64,000 bases of DNA from Streptomyces cyaneofuscatus (GCF_000718135.1 NZ_JOEM01000008.1:248001-312000), one strand, 5' to 3'; positions 7,376-20,168 are shown, counted from the stretch's first letter. The notes: generated by a model not told the origin, from the sequence alone. A program made the numbers and translations.

Positions 7376-10300
7376 AAGATGGCGGGCGATCGCTTCCGGA
7401 GTTCGCAGGGTGAACAGATCACGGATCGTGATCACTGGACCGTACTCGCGGCGGAGCAGCCCGATCAGCCGCACCGCCAGCATGGAGTGCCCTCCGAGGG
7501 ACACGAAGTCGCTCACCGCGCTCACCTCGTCGTCGTCCAGGTCCAGTGCCTCGGCGAAGAACTCGCAGACCACGGTCTCGGTCTCGCTCGAAGGTCCGCG
7601 CTCCCCCGCCGTGGTCAGCGCGCCGAGCGGCCGCGCCTCGGGCAGCGCCTTGGTGTCAGCCTTCCCGTTCACGGTCAGCGGGATGCTGTCGACCTGGGCG
7701 AAGTGGGTCGGGCGCAGGAAGTCCGGCAGCCCCGCGCTGACTTCACCGGCCACGTCCGCCAACTCGGATCCCTCCAGCACCAGATAGGCGGCCAGCCGGT
7801 AGGCGCCGTCGACCTGCGGGTCGGGCTGGGCGACGGCGGCGACGAACCGCACCGCCGGGTGAGCGGCGAACACGGCCTCCACCTCTCCCAGTTCGACCCG
7901 GTGGCCGCGGATCTTGACCTGCTGGTCGGTACGGCCGAGGTAGACGATGTTCCCGTCGGGCCGGCGGATCACCAGGTCCCCGGTCCGGTACATGCGCTCG
8001 CCGGGTGCGCCGAACGGGCAGGCGACGAAGCGGTGCGCGGTCTGGGCGCTCTGGCCCAGATAGCCGCGGGCGATACCGACACCCGCCACGTACAGCTCGC
8101 CGGGGGCCCCGTCGGGCAGCGGCCGCAGCCAGGGGTCGAGGACGTACACCTCGGTGTTGTCGATGGCCACGCCCACCACCGGGTCGAGGCATTCGAAGGT
8201 GCCGACGCCGAGAGTGTTGATGGTGTACTCGGTGGGACCGTACAGGTTGTAGCCGACCGTGCCCTCGGTCTCGGCGAGCCGCTGCCAGAGCGTCGGGGTG
8301 ACGGCCTCACCGCCCAGCAGCACGAGCGGGGGCCGCTGGTGCGGGTTGTCCAGCAGCCCTTCGGCGATGAGCTGCTGCGCGTAGGTCGGGGTCACGTTGA
8401 TCACGTCGATCGCGTGCTCGCCGCAGTATTCGACGAGCCGGGGTGCGTCGCGGCGCAACTCCTCGTCGCAGATGTGGACTTCGTGGCCGTCGGCGAGCCA
8501 GAGCAGCTCCTCCCACGACATGTCGAAGGCGAACGACACGGTGTGCGCGATCCGGAAGGTCCGGTGGCCGTGCTCGGCGAGGACCGGCTCGAAGATGCGG
8601 CGCTGATGGTTGATCAGCATGTTGGTGAGACCGGCGTACTCGGTCACCACGCCCTTCGGCTTCCCGGTCGATCCGGAGGTGTAGATCGTGTACGCGGGGT
8701 GGCGCAGCCGGTCCGGATCGTCGGGGGCGAACGTCACGTACGGCTCGGCGGCCGGCAGCGGGCGGTCCAGCTCGATCAGCTCGCCGGTCAGCCGGGGCGA
8801 CACACTGCTCACGGTGAGGATCACCTCGGGCCGCGCGTCCTCGACGATGGTCGCGATCCGCTCGTCCGGGTGGTCCAGCTCCAGCGGGACGTACGCGGCA
8901 CCGACCCGCAGGACGGCGAAGAGTGCCGCGATCCAGTCGGGCGAGCGCGGGATCGCCAGCCCCACGGTCGTCTCCGGGCCGATGCCCCGCCGGGCGAGCA
9001 CGCCCGCCACGGCCCGGCTGCGGTCGCGCAGTTGGGCGAAGGTCAGGGTCGCACCGTCGGCGACGAGGGCGATCCGCTCGGGGTGGCGGTCGGCCGCGAG
9101 ATCGAAGCGGTCGACGACGGTGTCCGTACCGATGTCCGTACGTTCGGCGGGTTCGGGGTCGGGCCCCAGTCCGCGCAGAGCGCCCATCCGCCCCGTCGTC
9201 GAGCGCGCCACGTCCTCCAGCACCCGCAGGTAGTCGTCCAGCAGACGGCGGGCGGAGTCGGGGTCGCCGTGGCGGTGTTCCAGCTTGACGGTGAGCCGGT
9301 CGCCGGGGGTGACGACCCAGGTGTACGGGTAGTGCGTGGAGTCGTCCGCCCGGACGGAGGTGATGCCGTGGCGGGCGTTCATCGCGGCGAAGGCGTCCAG
9401 GTCCAGGAAGTTCTGGAGCACGAAGAGGTTGTCGAACAGGGTGTCGTGCCCGCTGGCCCGCTGGATCTCGCCGAGCCCGAGGTGCTCGTGGTCCATCGCC
9501 GCCACCCGGGCCGCCTGCACGGCCGACAGGTACGCGCCGACCGTCTCCTCGGGCCGGGCCCGGGTCCACATCGGCACGGTGTTCAGCAGGACGCCGACGA
9601 TGTCGCCGTGCCCTTCGCCCTCCCGGCCCGAGACGGTGACGCCGAAGACGGCGTCGGCGCGGCCGGTGCGGGCGCCGAGGAGGAGGCCGAAGGCGCCGGT
9701 CAGCACCGAGTTCAGGGTGACGCCGTGGACGCGGGCGGCTTCCCGCAGCAGCTCCGTCAGCTCGGCGGAGAGCGTCTGCACGAGCGGCTCGGGCAGCTCC
9801 TCGCTGAGGTCCGGGGCGGGTCCGGCGAGCAGCGTCGGCCCGGACAGACCGGTCAGGTGGTCCGCCCAGAAGCGTTCCGATACGGCGGGGTCCTTGGCGG
9901 CGAGCGCCCGGGCGTACTCCTCGAAGCCCGGCACGGCCGGAGCCGCGTCCCGCGGCTCGCCGGTGACGACGGCCTCGTACGCGTCGAACAGGTCGCGCAG
10001 CACGATCTCGCGGGACCAGCCGTCCCAGAGCAGCAGGTGGTAGCTGAGCAGCAGCCCGTCCCGGCCGTCCGGCAGGCGCACGACGGTCACCCGGATGAGC
10101 GGCGGCTCCCCGGGGTCGAAGCCGCGCTCGCGGTCCCGGGTGCACAGGTCGTCCACCTCGGCGTCCGTGGTCAGCTCGACCGTGTGGACGCCGACCCGGC
10201 GGCCCGCCTTGAGGAGCTGGACCGGGTTGCCGTCGTCGTCGGTGGTGAAGCCCGCGCCGACGACCGGGTGGCGGCCGATGACGTGCGCCATCGCCTCGGC

Positions 10301-13300
10301 CAGGGCGTCGGGGTCCAGGCGCCGGTCGAAGGTGAAGTAGCTCTGCGCGACGTAGTGTCCGGCCGCGCCCGCCAGCTGGGCCTGGAAGAAGAGGCCGCGC
10401 TGGAGGGGGGTGACCGGTGCGGTGCGTTCGGCGGTCGCGGAGGCGTTCCCGATCTGCGTCAGGGCGGCGAGCCAGTGATCGGTGAGCGTGTCGGGGATGC
10501 CCGCGGCGAGGGTGAAGGCGGCGTGCAGGCTGCCGGTGGCGTCGTCGGTCCAGGCGTTGACCTCGACGGCGTACGGGCTGCTCTGCTCGCCGCCGGTGAC
10601 CTGGAGGGCCTGCGACTCGCCGCCCCGGCCGAGGTAGTTGAAGAGGACCTGGGGGCGGGCGGTGAGGAGGGGGGCCGTCTGCGGGTTGAGGTAGCGGAGC
10701 CTGCCGTACGCGACGTGCCCTTCCTCGTCCGGCTGGCGGTCGGCGATCTCGCGGGCCGCCGCCACCGGGTCGGTGTGCGGGGTGAGCCGTACGGGGGCGA
10801 TGGAGGTGAACCAGCCGACGGTGCGGGTGTAGTCGTGGTGCTCCTGGGCCGGGGCCCGGCCGTGGCGCTCCAGGTCGATCGCCAGGTCGGTGGGGGTGGG
10901 CTGGATGTGGGTCAGCGCGGTGCGCAGGGCGCCGCAGAGCAGCTCGGTGAGGCCGACGCCGAGGGCGGCGGGGGCGGTGCGCGTCACGAGGTCGCTGACA
11001 TCGGGCGGGAGGACGACGGTGGTCTCACGCAGGGTGGTGGGCTCGGTCGTGTCCGTGGGCGCGGGGACCAGGGGCGGGGCCTGGAGGGTGGTGATCCAGT
11101 GTCCGAGACCGTCGGCCGACTCCGCCGACCGTACGGCGAGGGCTTCGGCGTACTCGGCGTACGGCGTGGTCGGCGGCGGGAGGGCGGATCCGCTCAGGGC
11201 AGTGGTCAGGTCGTCCAGGAGGATCAGCCAGGACACCGCGTCGACGGCGAGGTGGTGCACGGTGACGACCAGGGTGCGGCTCGCCGCCGGCCAGGAGAAG
11301 GCGATGAGGTCTCCGGCCTCGGGGTCGAGCCGCCCGGCCGCCTCGTTCGCGGCGGCCGTCGGGTCGGCGGTGTCCGGGGTGACCACGGTGGCCTCGCGGG
11401 CGGGTTCGGTGCGCAGGGCCCAGACGCCGTGCTCGACGCGCAGCCGCAGCCGGAGGGCCGGGTGGGCGGCCACGACGGCGTTCGCGGCCCGCCGGATGTC
11501 GGCGAGGCCGGTCCCCTCGGCCACCACCAGCGTCCTGGCCTGGGCGAACCGGGTCAGCGAGCCGCCCAGCTCCCGCTGGCGCAGGATGATCGGCGTGAGC
11601 GGCAGCGGGCCGTCCTCGCGCCGGGTGGGCGGGGTCGGCGCGGTCCGGGGGGTGCGGGTGGCCAGGTGGCCGGCGAGGGCGCGCGGGGTCTTGAGCAGGA
11701 AGACGTCCCGGGGCGCGATCGGCAGGCCGAGGGCGCGGGCCCGGTTGATCAGGGTGATGGCGACGATGCTGTCGCCTCCGGCGCCGAAGAAGTCGGTGTC
11801 GGCGTCCACGGCGGCGCCGGGCAGCGTCTCGGCGAAGATGCCGATCAGTGACGCGAGTTGGCAGCCGCTCGGGACGGTCGGTCCGTCCTCTCGCGTGGCG
11901 GCGGCCGCGCGCTCGGTGAGGGCCTTGCGGTCCAGCTTGCCGTTGACCGTCAGCGGCAGTGCGTCGAGCGGCAGGAAGCGGCCCGGGACCATGTGGACGG
12001 GCAGCTTGGCGGAGAGCAGGGCGGTGAGGTCGGCGGGCACCTCGCCCACGATGTGCGCGACGAGGTGGTCGCCGCTGTCCGCCACGGTGACGGCCACATC
12101 GACGACGCCGGCCAACCCTCCGATGGCTCCCTCGACTTCGCCGAGCTCGACCCGAAATCCCTTCAGCTGCACCTGGTCGTCGGCGCGGCCCGCGAACTCC
12201 AGCTCGCCGTCGAGCGTCCGGCGGGCGAGGTCCCCCGTGTGGTACATCCGGGAGCCGTCGGCAGCGAACGGGTTCGCCACGAAGCGGCTCGCGGTGAGCC
12301 CGGGGCGCCCCAGGTAGCCGAGCGACACCTGATCGCCCGCGACATAGATGGCACCCACCCGGCCCGGCGGCACCGGCCGGAGCCGGTCGTCGAGCAGATA
12401 GGTGGCCAGACCGGGAATCGGGCCACCTATCGGACTGATGTCGGTGGAGCGGGCGAAGTCCTCATCCCTCAGCACCCGGTGGGTGACATGGACGGTGGTC
12501 TCGGTGATGCCGTACATGTTGACCAGCTCGGGCGAGCCGGTGCCGTGCCGCTCGACCCAGCCGCGCAGCCGCCCGAGGTCCAGGGCCTCACCGCCGAAGA
12601 TGACGCGGCGCAGCGCCGGGAGCGGTTCACCGGCGTGCAGGTCGGCCTCGATGAACTGGTGGAAGGCGGAAGGGGTCTGGTTGAGCACGGTGACCCCGCG
12701 CTCGCGGACCAGCCGGTGGAAGTCGACGGGTGAGCGGGTCAACGCGTAGTCGGGGACGAGCAGTTCGGCGCCGTGCGCGAGGGCGCCCCACAGCTCCCAG
12801 ACGGCGAAGTCGAAGGAGAAGGAGTGGAACTGGGCCCAGACGTCGTGCGGCCCGAAGCACATGTCCGGCCGGGTGTTGGCGAGGAGCGTCGCGACCGCGG
12901 AGTGCGGGACGACGACGCCCTTGGGCCGGCCGGTGGAGCCGGAGGTGTAGATGACGTACGCCGGGTCCTGCGGGCTCACCACGGGTGCGGCGGTGTCGGC
13001 GGCGGGCGGGTCCTCCTCCCCCTGGACGAGGACCCGCGCCGCCACGCCCGCCTTCTCCAGCAGCCGGGTGAAGCGGTCGCGCTGGTCCCGGTCGACGAGG
13101 ACGACCTGGGGGGCGGAGTCGGCGAGAATGTACTCCAGCCGTTCGTCCGGGTAGGCGAGGTCGAGCGGTACGTACGCGCCTCCGGCGGTGACGACGGCGA
13201 CCAGGGCGACGACCTGCTCCAGGGAGCGCGGGACGGCGACGGCGACCCGCTGCCCGGGGCGCACTCCGGCCGCGCGCAGGACGGCGGCCGACGCCTCCTT

Positions 13301-16300
13301 GGCGGCGGCCAGTTCGCCGTACGTCAGGGACCGCTCGGCGCTGTCCAGGGCGCACTGGGTCACGGCCCTGGCCGCCGGGTCGCGGCGCGCGGCGGCGTCG
13401 AACAGCTCGCCCAGGGTCGTCGGCGCGACCCGCTCCTGGACCCGGTCCGCTTCACGGGCCAGCTCGTCGACCCGGGCGTCCGGGCGGCTCAGCAGCTCGG
13501 TGAGGGTCCGGGTGAACGTGTGCAGGACCGCCTCGGCGCTCTCCTGGCGCAGCAGCTCCCCGTCGTAGATCAGGTTGAAGCGCGGGCGGCCGTCGTCGGC
13601 CCGCTCGACGACCAGCGTCAACGGGTAGTGCGGGGCACCCTCGTTGACGATGCCGGTGATGGCGAGGGTGTCGTCCGGGCCGCGCAGGGCGTTCACGTCG
13701 GTCGCGACGTCGAACACCACCAGGGTGTCGAAGAGCGAGCCCGCGCCGGCCTGCCGGCCGATCCTGGCCAGCGAGACGTGCTGGTGGGCCAGCACCGCGC
13801 TCTGGTGCTCCTTCACCGCTGTGAGCAGGTCGTACGCGGTGTCGGTGGCGGCCCAGCGGGCCCGTACGGGAATGGTGTTGATGAACAGGCCCACCATGTC
13901 CCGGATGCCGGGGACCTCGGCGTCGCGCCCGGAGACGGTGGAGCCGAAGACGACGTCCCGGCCGTGCAGGATGGAGCCCAGGGTCACCGCCCACGCGCTG
14001 TGCACGGCCACGCTCACGGGGACGCCGGCCGACCGTGCGGCGATGTCGATGTCGTCGGCGGGCTCGGCCGCGATGTCGGCGAAGTGCTCGGAGGGGGTGT
14101 GGCCTTCGGCGACCAGGGAGGGGCCGGGCAGCTCAGCGAGCTCGTCGCGCCACACCCGGTCGCTCTCGTCCTGGTCCTGTTCGGCCAGCCATCGGACGTA
14201 GTCGCGGTAGCCGCCGAGCGGGTGGACGGAGCCCGGTGCGTGGTACTCGGCCAGCAGGGCGCGGAGCATCGGCGGGACGGACCAGCCGTCGGCGATGATG
14301 TGGTGCACGGTCTGCACCAGGACGGTGCGGCCGGCTCCGGCGCGGATGAGGGTGTAGCGCATCAGGGGGCCGGTGGCGAGGTCGAACCCGGTGCGGCGGT
14401 CCCGTTCGGCGAGGTCGCGGATCTCGTCGTCGGTGATGCCGGGGCGGTCCAGTGCGGTGAAGGGCGCCCGGGTGCCGCTCTCGATGACGGAGACGACCCG
14501 GCCGTCGGCGAGGGCCGTGAAGCGGGCGGCCAGGTTGGGGTAGAGCGTGAGCAGCCGGGTGGCGGCCGCCGCGAGCCGGGCGGCGTCCACCGCGCCCTCC
14601 AGCGTGAGCAGTTGCTGCTCCACATAGCTGCCCGTGGCGTCGTCGTCGAAGACCGAGTGGAAGTAGAGGCCCTCCTGCAACGGCGTCAGCGGCAGGATGT
14701 CCCGCAGCTCCGTGCCGTCCAGGTCGTCGACGTCGGCCTGGGTGAGCGGCACCAGCGGGAAGTCGCTGGGGGTATGGCCGCCCTCCTCCAGGGCGGCGAG
14801 GGCGGACAGGGCCGAGCCGTAGTACGCGCCGAGGGTGGCGATGTCCTCGTCGGTGAACACGCCCTCGGGCCAGGAGAGGGTGGTGACCAGCTCGTACGCG
14901 CCGTCGGCGCCCGGTTCGGCGATCGCGTTGAACTCCAGGGCGCGCGGCAGGCGCATCCTGGGGTCGCGCTTCTCACCCAACTGCCCGGTGGCACCCGCGA
15001 GCTGCCAGTGCCCGGCGGCCCCGGCGTCGAAGCGGCCCAGGTAGTTGAAGAGCACCTGGGGTGCGGGCGCGGTGAGTTCGGTGTCGCCGAGATAGCGCAG
15101 AGCGCCGTAGGACAGGCCGTTGCCCGGGACCCGGGCGAGGTCCTCCTTGACCGCCTTGAGGGCGGCGGCGAGGTAGCCGGGATCGGTGAGGTCGGGGGCG
15201 GCGCCGGGGTCGACCGTCACCGGGAAGAGGGTGGTGAACCAGCCGACCGTACGCGACAGTTCGGGTTCGAACCCGGCCGCGTCGGCCACGAACCGCCCCT
15301 CGCGGCCGTGCCCTTCCAGCTCGATGTGGGCGAAGGTCTGCCCCTGACCCCGGTCGCGGCGCCACCGGGCGAGGGCGACGGCCAGGGCGGTGAGCAGGAC
15401 GTCGTTGACGCCCGCGTGGAACTTGGCGGGGATCTCCCCGAGCAGGGCGGCCGTCTCCTCGGGGCCGGCGGAGAAGGTCCGGGTCCGCTCCCGGGCCACG
15501 GTGTCGGCCTCGGTGAGGGCGCGCCTGCCGATCGGTGCGTCCTCGCCGGGCAGGGCGCGCTGGAAGTACGTACGGTCCGCGGCGAAGGGAGCGCGCCCGA
15601 GCAGCTGCGTCCAGCGCCTGAACGACGTACCGACGGGCGGGAGTTCGACAGGGGCTCCGGTGGCGTGCTGCCGCCAGGCCGTGGCCAGGTCGTCCATGAG
15701 GATCCGCCAGGACACGCCGTCGATCACCACATGGTGGGCGACCAGGACGAGTTGGTGTGCGGCGCGGCGCCAGACGGCGTGGAGCATCACGCCGTTGTCC
15801 GGGTCGAGCCCTTCGGTGGCGCGTTCGACGCACTCCTCCAGCGGCCCGTCGCTCTCCTGCCACCCCACGACGGCCTGCCCGGCCGGCGGGATGTCGAAGC
15901 TCCAGCGCTCGCCGCGCACCAGCCGGGCGCGGAGCATGTCGTGGCGGTCGAGCAGGGCGGCGAGGACGGTGTCGAGCGCGTCGGGCGTCAGCTCCGGAGG
16001 GGTGTTGAGGACGACCGACTGGACGAAGCCGTCGATCGCGTCGGTGGTCTCGCCGAGCCACTGCACGATGGGCGACCCCACGACGGAGCCGGTCGGGGTG
16101 TCGGCGTGGTCCACGGTGGAGACGTCGTCGCGGCTCGCCACCGCCGCCAGTGCCCCGACGGTGCTGTGGGTGAAGATCTGGCGCGCCGTCACATGGAGGC
16201 CCGCGTCCCGCAGGGCGCTGAGCAGGGAGATCGCCAGGATGCTGTCGCCTCCGAGCTGGAAGAAGTCCTGGTCGACGCCGACCTCGTCCAGCCGCAGCAC

Positions 16301-18277
16301 CGCCGCGACCGCAGCGCACACCAGGCGCTCGTTCTCGGTGGCGGGTGCCACGAGGCCGCCGGTGGGCCGGGCGGGTTCGGGCAGGGCGGCGCGGTCGATC
16401 TTGCCGTTGGCGGTGAGCGGGAACTCCGTCAGGACGACGAGGTGGGCGGGGACCATGTACTCGACCATGTGGGCGGTGGCCCAGGCCGTGACCTCGTCGG
16501 CCGTCAGCTCTTCGCAGCCGCCCGAGGGGATGACGTACCCCACCAGGTAGGTGCCGCCCGCGCTGTTCTTCCGGGCGACGACACAGCTGTGCCGTACGCG
16601 GGGGTGCTCGGCGAGGGAGGCCTCGACGTCCTCGATCTCCAGCCGCATCCCGCGGATCTTGATCTGGTTGTCCGCCCGGCCGAGGAAGTCCAGCGACCCG
16701 TCCGGGGCGTAACGGGCCAGGTCGCCGGTCCGGTACAGCCGGGAGCCGTCGGAGGCGAAGGGGTTGGCGACGAACCGGGAGGCGGTGAGGCCGGGGGCCC
16801 CGACGTATCCGCGCCCCAGGAGGAGCCCGCCCACGTACAGTTCGCCGCCGACGCCGACCGGGACCGGGCGCAGTTCGTCGTCCAGCACGTAGAGCTGGGT
16901 GTTGGGGTTGGCCCGGCCGATCGAGGTCGACAGGCGCTCGGCCTCGCCCCGGTAGATGACGTGGGAGACACCGATGGTCGTCTCGGCCGGGCCGTAGCCG
17001 TGGTACATGGGGATGTCGAGCCGGGTGCGGAACCGCTCGTACAGCTCCGGGGTCAGCACCTCGCCGCCGCACCAGACGTGGCGCAGGCTGTCGAGCCGGC
17101 CGGAGCCGGCCTCGATCTCCAGGAGGACGTCGAGCATGGAGGAGACCAGGTAGGTGAAGGTGACGCGCTGCTCGGCGATGACGCTGAGCAGGTGGTGCGG
17201 GTCGCGTTCGCCGCCGGGCCGCAGGATCACCAGCCGGCCGCCGGAGACCAGCGGCAGGAAGATCTCGTTGATGGAGATGTCGAAGGAGAGCGGCGCCTTG
17301 AAGAGCGACGCGTCGTCGTGGCCGAACCGCAGGATCTCCTCCCGCTGCCACAGCAGGCGCTCGCTGATCGCCTCGTGGCGGATCATGGCGCCCTTGGGCC
17401 GGCCGGTCGAACCGGAGGTGAAGATGACGTACGCCAGGGAGGTGGCGTGGACGTCCGCCTCGGGCGGCTCGGCCGGGTAGGAACCGAACCCCCAGGCGCC
17501 GAGGTCGACGGCGACGGCGTCCGGCTCGGCGGCGTCGGACCCGCCCGAGCTGTTGAGCTGGAGCACGACCCCCGCGTCCTCGATGACGACGGCCCTGCGG
17601 GCGGCGGGCCACTGCGGATCGAGCGGTACGAACGCGCACCCGGCCTGGAGTACGGCGAGAAGGCCGATGACCATCTCGGCGGAGCGGCCGAGGGAGATCC
17701 CGACGACCTGCTCGGCACCGAGGCCGCGCTCGGTCAGGTGGTGGGCCAACTGGGCCGATCGCGCGGCCGCCTGACGATAGGTCAGGGTGCGGTGCTCGTC
17801 GACGATCGCGACGGCGTCCGGCCGGGCGCGGGCCTGCTCGCGGAACAGCTCCATGAGGGTCGGGCGGACCCGGTCGGCCCGGTTGTCGTTCCAGCGGGCC
17901 AGGGTCTCGATCCGTGCCGCGACGCTGGAGGGGCCGATGGTGCCGACGGGCCGGTCCGGGAAGCCGGCCAGGTCGTCCAGGGCGAGCTGCGCTTCGTCCG
18001 GCCGGACGCCGTCGGGGAGCGTGATGCTCAGGCCGTCCGCGCCGACCTCCCAGCCCGGGCTTCCGCCACCGCCGTTGTCGACCCAGCCGAGGACGTCGGC
18101 GAAGGAGGTGCCGGGGGTGAGATCGATGCCGTCGGGGCCGGCGCCGGTCGCCCAGTACGCCAGCCCGATGGCGGACGCCTCGGCGATGGTCCGGTCGCCG
18201 TAGTCGCCGACGCGCCGGCGTACATCGGTGAAGTGGGCGGGAGAGAGCAGTACATGAGGAGCGGTCGGTTCCGTCAT
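7319..18277 (-). CDS. cchH: Coelichelin non-ribosomal peptide synthetase, three modules
   Basis: A 3652-residue NRPS. Order: short N-terminal region of unclear fold (about 1-125), A1 (140-635), T1 (Ser679 in LGGDS), E1, C2 (HHIIADGWS), A2, T2 (AGGDS), E2 ([10 protein letters not shown]), C3, A3, T3 (LGGHS). Reading the binding-pocket residues gives A1 DINYWGGIGK, A2 DFWNIGMVHK and A3 DMENLGLINK. These are the codes known for formyl-hydroxyornithine, threonine and hydroxyornithine in coelichelin synthetase. The GGDS motifs fit the carrier domains that feed epimerases. C3 has YHLLLWDG in place of HHxxxDG but keeps the second His. There is no thioesterase, consistent with release by CchJ and with the known use of three modules to make a tetrapeptide. 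An iron box precedes the start. Confidence 0.97.
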   Translation of the reverse strand: MTEPTAPHVLLSPAHFTDVRRRVGDYGDRTIAEASAIGLAYWATGAGPDGIDLTPGTSFADVLGWVDNGGGGSPGWEVGADGLSITLPDGVRPDEAQLALDDLAGFPDRPVGTIGPSSVAARIETLARWNDNRADRVRPTLMELFREQARARPDAVAIVDEHRTLTYRQAAARSAQLAHHLTERGLGAEQVVGISLGRSAEMVIGLLAVLQAGCAFVPLDPQWPAARRAVVIEDAGVVLQLNSSGGSDAAEPDAVAVDLGAWGFGSYPAEPPEADVHATSLAYVIFTSGSTGRPKGAMIRHEAISERLLWQREEILRFGHDDASLFKAPLSFDISINEIFLPLVSGGRLVILRPGGERDPHHLLSVIAEQRVTFTYLVSSMLDVLLEIEAGSGRLDSLRHVWCGGEVLTPELYERFRTRLDIPMYHGYGPAETTIGVSHVIYRGEAERLSTSIGRANPNTQLYVLDDELRPVPVGVGGELYVGGLLLGRGYVGAPGLTASRFVANPFASDGSRLYRTGDLARYAPDGSLDFLGRADNQIKIRGMRLEIEDVEASLAEHPRVRHSCVVARKNSAGGTYLVGYVIPSGGCEELTADEVTAWATAHMVEYMVPAHLVVLTEFPLTANGKIDRAALPEPARPTGGLVAPATENERLVCAAVAAVLRLDEVGVDQDFFQLGGDSILAISLLSALRDAGLHVTARQIFTHSTVGALAAVASRDDVSTVDHADTPTGSVVGSPIVQWLGETTDAIDGFVQSVVLNTPPELTPDALDTVLAALLDRHDMLRARLVRGERWSFDIPPAGQAVVGWQESDGPLEECVERATEGLDPDNGVMLHAVWRRAAHQLVLVAHHVVIDGVSWRILMDDLATAWRQHATGAPVELPPVGTSFRRWTQLLGRAPFAADRTYFQRALPGEDAPIGRRALTEADTVARERTRTFSAGPEETAALLGEIPAKFHAGVNDVLLTALAVALARWRRDRGQGQTFAHIELEGHGREGRFVADAAGFEPELSRTVGWFTTLFPVTVDPGAAPDLTDPGYLAAALKAVKEDLARVPGNGLSYGALRYLGDTELTAPAPQVLFNYLGRFDAGAAGHWQLAGATGQLGEKRDPRMRLPRALEFNAIAEPGADGAYELVTTLSWPEGVFTDEDIATLGAYYGSALSALAALEEGGHTPSDFPLVPLTQADVDDLDGTELRDILPLTPLQEGLYFHSVFDDDATGSYVEQQLLTLEGAVDAARLAAAATRLLTLYPNLAARFTALADGRVVSVIESGTRAPFTALDRPGITDDEIRDLAERDRRTGFDLATGPLMRYTLIRAGAGRTVLVQTVHHIIADGWSVPPMLRALLAEYHAPGSVHPLGGYRDYVRWLAEQDQDESDRVWRDELAELPGPSLVAEGHTPSEHFADIAAEPADDIDIAARSAGVPVSVAVHSAWAVTLGSILHGRDVVFGSTVSGRDAEVPGIRDMVGLFINTIPVRARWAATDTAYDLLTAVKEHQSAVLAHQHVSLARIGRQAGAGSLFDTLVVFDVATDVNALRGPDDTLAITGIVNEGAPHYPLTLVVERADDGRPRFNLIYDGELLRQESAEAVLHTFTRTLTELLSRPDARVDELAREADRVQERVAPTTLGELFDAAARRDPAARAVTQCALDSAERSLTYGELAAAKEASAAVLRAAGVRPGQRVAVAVPRSLEQVVALVAVVTAGGAYVPLDLAYPDERLEYILADSAPQVVLVDRDQRDRFTRLLEKAGVAARVLVQGEEDPPAADTAAPVVSPQDPAYVIYTSGSTGRPKGVVVPHSAVATLLANTRPDMCFGPHDVWAQFHSFSFDFAVWELWGALAHGAELLVPDYALTRSPVDFHRLVRERGVTVLNQTPSAFHQFIEADLHAGEPLPALRRVIFGGEALDLGRLRGWVERHGTGSPELVNMYGITETTVHVTHRVLRDEDFARSTDISPIGGPIPGLATYLLDDRLRPVPPGRVGAIYVAGDQVSLGYLGRPGLTASRFVANPFAADGSRMYHTGDLARRTLDGELEFAGRADDQVQLKGFRVELGEVEGAIGGLAGVVDVAVTVADSGDHLVAHIVGEVPADLTALLSAKLPVHMVPGRFLPLDALPLTVNGKLDRKALTERAAAATREDGPTVPSGCQLASLIGIFAETLPGAAVDADTDFFGAGGDSIVAITLINRARALGLPIAPRDVFLLKTPRALAGHLATRTPRTAPTPPTRREDGPLPLTPIILRQRELGGSLTRFAQARTLVVAEGTGLADIRRAANAVVAAHPALRLRLRVEHGVWALRTEPAREATVVTPDTADPTAAANEAAGRLDPEAGDLIAFSWPAASRTLVVTVHHLAVDAVSWLILLDDLTTALSGSALPPPTTPYAEYAEALAVRSAESADGLGHWITTLQAPPLVPAPTDTTEPTTLRETTVVLPPDVSDLVTRTAPAALGVGLTELLCGALRTALTHIQPTPTDLAIDLERHGRAPAQEHHDYTRTVGWFTSIAPVRLTPHTDPVAAAREIADRQPDEEGHVAYGRLRYLNPQTAPLLTARPQVLFNYLGRGGESQALQVTGGEQSSPYAVEVNAWTDDATGSLHAAFTLAAGIPDTLTDHWLAALTQIGNASATAERTAPVTPLQRGLFFQAQLAGAAGHYVAQSYFTFDRRLDPDALAEAMAHVIGRHPVVGAGFTTDDDGNPVQLLKAGRRVGVHTVELTTDAEVDDLCTRDRERGFDPGEPPLIRVTVVRLPDGRDGLLLSYHLLLWDGWSREIVLRDLFDAYEAVVTGEPRDAAPAVPGFEEYARALAAKDPAVSERFWADHLTGLSGPTLLAGPAPDLSEELPEPLVQTLSAELTELLREAARVHGVTLNSVLTGAFGLLLGARTGRADAVFGVTVSGREGEGHGDIVGVLLNTVPMWTRARPEETVGAYLSAVQAARVAAMDHEHLGLGEIQRASGHDTLFDNLFVLQNFLDLDAFAAMNARHGITSVRADDSTHYPYTWVVTPGDRLTVKLEHRHGDPDSARRLLDDYLRVLEDVARSTTGRMGALRGLGPDPEPAERTDIGTDTVVDRFDLAADRHPERIALVADGATLTFAQLRDRSRAVAGVLARRGIGPETTVGLAIPRSPDWIAALFAVLRVGAAYVPLELDHPDERIATIVEDARPEVILTVSSVSPRLTGELIELDRPLPAAEPYVTFAPDDPDRLRHPAYTIYTSGSTGKPKGVVTEYAGLTNMLINHQRRIFEPVLAEHGHRTFRIAHTVSFAFDMSWEELLWLADGHEVHICDEELRRDAPRLVEYCGEHAIDVINVTPTYAQQLIAEGLLDNPHQRPPLVLLGGEAVTPTLWQRLAETEGTVGYNLYGPTEYTINTLGVGTFECLDPVVGVAIDNTEVYVLDPWLRPLPDGAPGELYVAGVGIARGYLGQSAQTAHRFVACPFGAPGERMYRTGDLVIRRPDGNIVYLGRTDQQVKIRGHRVELGEVEAVFAAHPAVRFVAAVAQPDPQVDGAYRLAAYLVLEGSELADVAGEVSAGLPDFLRPTHFAQVDSIPLTVNGKADTKALPEARPLGALTTAGERGPSSETETVVCEFFAEALDLDDDEVSAVSDFVSLGGHSMLAVRLIGLLRREYGPVITIRDLFTLRTPEAIARHLDETDTPDETDTPDENRHT

Positions 18278-18306
18278 CGAGGACTCAGCACCCTTCCAAG
18301 GCGATC

Positions 18307-18325
18307 AAGTTAGCCTAACCTTACC
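18307..18325 (-). promoter_or_regulatory. Iron box upstream of cchH
   Basis: The reverse strand reads GTAAGGTTAGGCTAACTTG, containing an almost complete AGGTTAGGCTAAC core of the DmdR1/IdeR box. It lies 30 bases before the cchH start. A second half-like element (GGTTGCCCTAACT) follows at 18328-18340, at the end of cchG. Confidence 0.75.
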
Positions 18326-18334
18326 GAGGTTGCC

Positions 18335-20122
18335 CTAACTGCCCTCGCGCCAAGCGCGCCACAGGCGTGCGTACATGCCCCCCAGGGCCACGAGTTCCTC
18401 GTGTGTCCCCTCCTCCACCACGCGTCCCGCGTCGAGCACGGCGATCCGGTCCGCCGCCATCGCCTGGGTCAGCCGGTGGGCCACGAAGAGCGTGGTGCGG
18501 CCCGCGCAGGCGGCCAGTACGGCACGCTCCAGCTCGGCGGCGCCCTCACTGCCCGCCTCAGCGGTGGACTCATCGAGGACCACCACCGGGGAGCGGCTCA
18601 ACACCAGTCGGGCCAGGGCCACTTGAGCGACCTTTGTCACATCCAGGCGCTCACCGCCCTCGCCGACCGGGGCGTGGAGTCCGCCGGGCAGCAGCTCGAC
18701 CCACCCGTCGGCGCCGACGGTCCGCAGCGCGTCCATCAGCTCCTCGTCGCTCGCCTCGGGTGCGGCGAGGCGCAGATCGTCGGCGAGCGGCCCGGAGAAC
18801 ACGTGCGTCTCCTGGGTCAGGATGCTCACCAGGGACCGCGCCGCGGCCTCGTCGAGCCCGGCGAGGTCCCAGGAACCGATGCGTACGGTCCCGGACTGCG
18901 GGGTCCCTATGCCGGCGATCAGCGCGGCCAGGGTCGACTTCCCGGCACCGGTCGCGCCCACCAGCGCCAGCGAGCCGCCGGCCGGGATGGCCAGGTTCAC
19001 GTTCTGCAGGACAGGTTCCTCGGTGTCCGGGTAGCTGAACGTCAGCTCCTCCACGGTCACCGCGTACGGCACGGCCTCGGCGCGGGCGACGGACGCGTCG
19101 CCCACCAGCCGCTCCTCGGCCGGCTCCCCCAGCACCCCGACCAGACGGGTCAGGCTGGCGCCGGACTTCTGCGCCTCGTCGAAGGTGAACATGATGGCGC
19201 CCAGCGGGGTGAACAGCCGGTGGAACATCAGCGGGGCGGCCGACACCTCGCCCAGCGTGGCGGCGTCGGCCTCCAGCAGGGCGTATCCCACCACCAGGAT
19301 CAGGACGAGGCCGATGAACTCGGCCCGGTTCTCCCGGCCGACGAACCGGCCGAAGAACCGGAAGACCTCGACGCCGAGATTCCGTACCCGCCACGACTCG
19401 GCGGTGACCTTCTCGCGGACGTCGCCCTCCAGGCGGTACGCCCGTACGGTGTCGATCCCGTTGAGGCCGCTGATCAGCGCCTGCGCGCGGTCGGCCTGGG
19501 CGATGCGCTGCTTGCGGTAGAGGGGGGCGGACCGGGGCAGGTACCAGCGCAGCGCGAGCGCGTACGCCGGCAGGGCGCAGGCACCGGCCAGGCCGAGGCG
19601 CCAGTCCAGGCCGAACATGCCGAGCGTGGCGATGGCCACCAGCACCCCGGCGGAGAACACCGTGGGGATGGCCTGCCGGATGCCCTTGGAGAGGACGGCC
19701 ACGTCGTCACCGACGCGGGAGAGCACATCGCCCCGGCCGACCTGCTCGACGCGCGCGCTCGGCATGCCCAGCACGGCCCGTACGGCGCTCTCGCGCAGCT
19801 GCGCCAGCAGTTCCGCCCCCAGCCGCCCGATCAGGTACGTGGAGGCCGCGGTGGCCGCCGCGCCGAACAGCGCGGCGGCCACCATCAGCACCCCGACCGT
19901 GACGAGCACCGAGCGCGATTCGCCACCGACCACCCCGTCGACCACCCGGCCCAGCAGGAGCACGGGGACCACTTGGAGGGCCGCTCCGGCCACGGTGGTG
20001 AGCACGGTGGAGAAGGTCAGCCACGGGGCTCGGCGGCAGTGTGCCGCCACCCACCCGGTGGCCTCCCTCCCCGTCGCCGTACGCAGCTTCGTCGGGGCCG
20101 GGGGGGTGTCGGTGACAGTCAC
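18335..20122 (-). CDS. cchG: Siderophore-exporter-type ABC half-transporter with degenerate signature
   Basis: About 595 residues: six membrane helices (residues 25-310) followed by a nucleotide-binding domain. Walker A (GATGAGKST), Walker B (VVVLDEST) and the switch His (VAHRLTQA) are intact. The LSGGQ signature has decayed to GERLDVTKVAQ. This is the exact complement of CchI. I chose the GTG at 20122, giving a start of VTVTDTPPAPTKL; the open frame runs 40 codons further up into cchF. A 15-codon frame starting at 20166 ends in a TGA overlapping this GTG, so coupled initiation is possible. It is probably transcribed with cchF from the iron box at 21290-21308. Confidence 0.85.
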   Translation of the reverse strand: MTVTDTPPAPTKLRTATGREATGWVAAHCRRAPWLTFSTVLTTVAGAALQVVPVLLLGRVVDGVVGGESRSVLVTVGVLMVAAALFGAAATAASTYLIGRLGAELLAQLRESAVRAVLGMPSARVEQVGRGDVLSRVGDDVAVLSKGIRQAIPTVFSAGVLVAIATLGMFGLDWRLGLAGACALPAYALALRWYLPRSAPLYRKQRIAQADRAQALISGLNGIDTVRAYRLEGDVREKVTAESWRVRNLGVEVFRFFGRFVGRENRAEFIGLVLILVVGYALLEADAATLGEVSAAPLMFHRLFTPLGAIMFTFDEAQKSGASLTRLVGVLGEPAEERLVGDASVARAEAVPYAVTVEELTFSYPDTEEPVLQNVNLAIPAGGSLALVGATGAGKSTLAALIAGIGTPQSGTVRIGSWDLAGLDEAAARSLVSILTQETHVFSGPLADDLRLAAPEASDEELMDALRTVGADGWVELLPGGLHAPVGEGGERLDVTKVAQVALARLVLSRSPVVVLDESTAEAGSEGAAELERAVLAACAGRTTLFVAHRLTQAMAADRIAVLDAGRVVEEGTHEELVALGGMYARLWRAWREGS

Positions 20123-20166
20123 GCAATCGCCAGTTCTCGGTGGGGGGAGGGCGGTTCGGCCGTCAT
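20119..20166 (-). CDS. Possible 15-residue coupling peptide between cchF and cchG
   Basis: The reverse frame ATG at 20166, two bases after the cchF stop codon, encodes MTAEPPSPHRELAIA. Its TGA overlaps the proposed cchG GTG (GTGA). The Shine-Dalgarno is weak. It resembles the arrangement in front of cchJ, so it may carry ribosomes from cchF to cchG. It could equally be chance. Confidence 0.25.
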   Translation of the reverse strand: MTAEPPSPHRELAIA

Positions 20167-20168
20167 CG

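Noticed and set aside
6071..11851. 1926-codon forward open frame opposite the exporter and NRPS genes
   Set aside because: Antisense shadow of cchI and cchH caused by high GC; low-complexity Gly/Arg/Asp composition and no domains.
12773..18313. 1846-codon forward open frame opposite the NRPS
   Set aside because: Antisense shadow of cchH with repetitive composition and no recognisable family.
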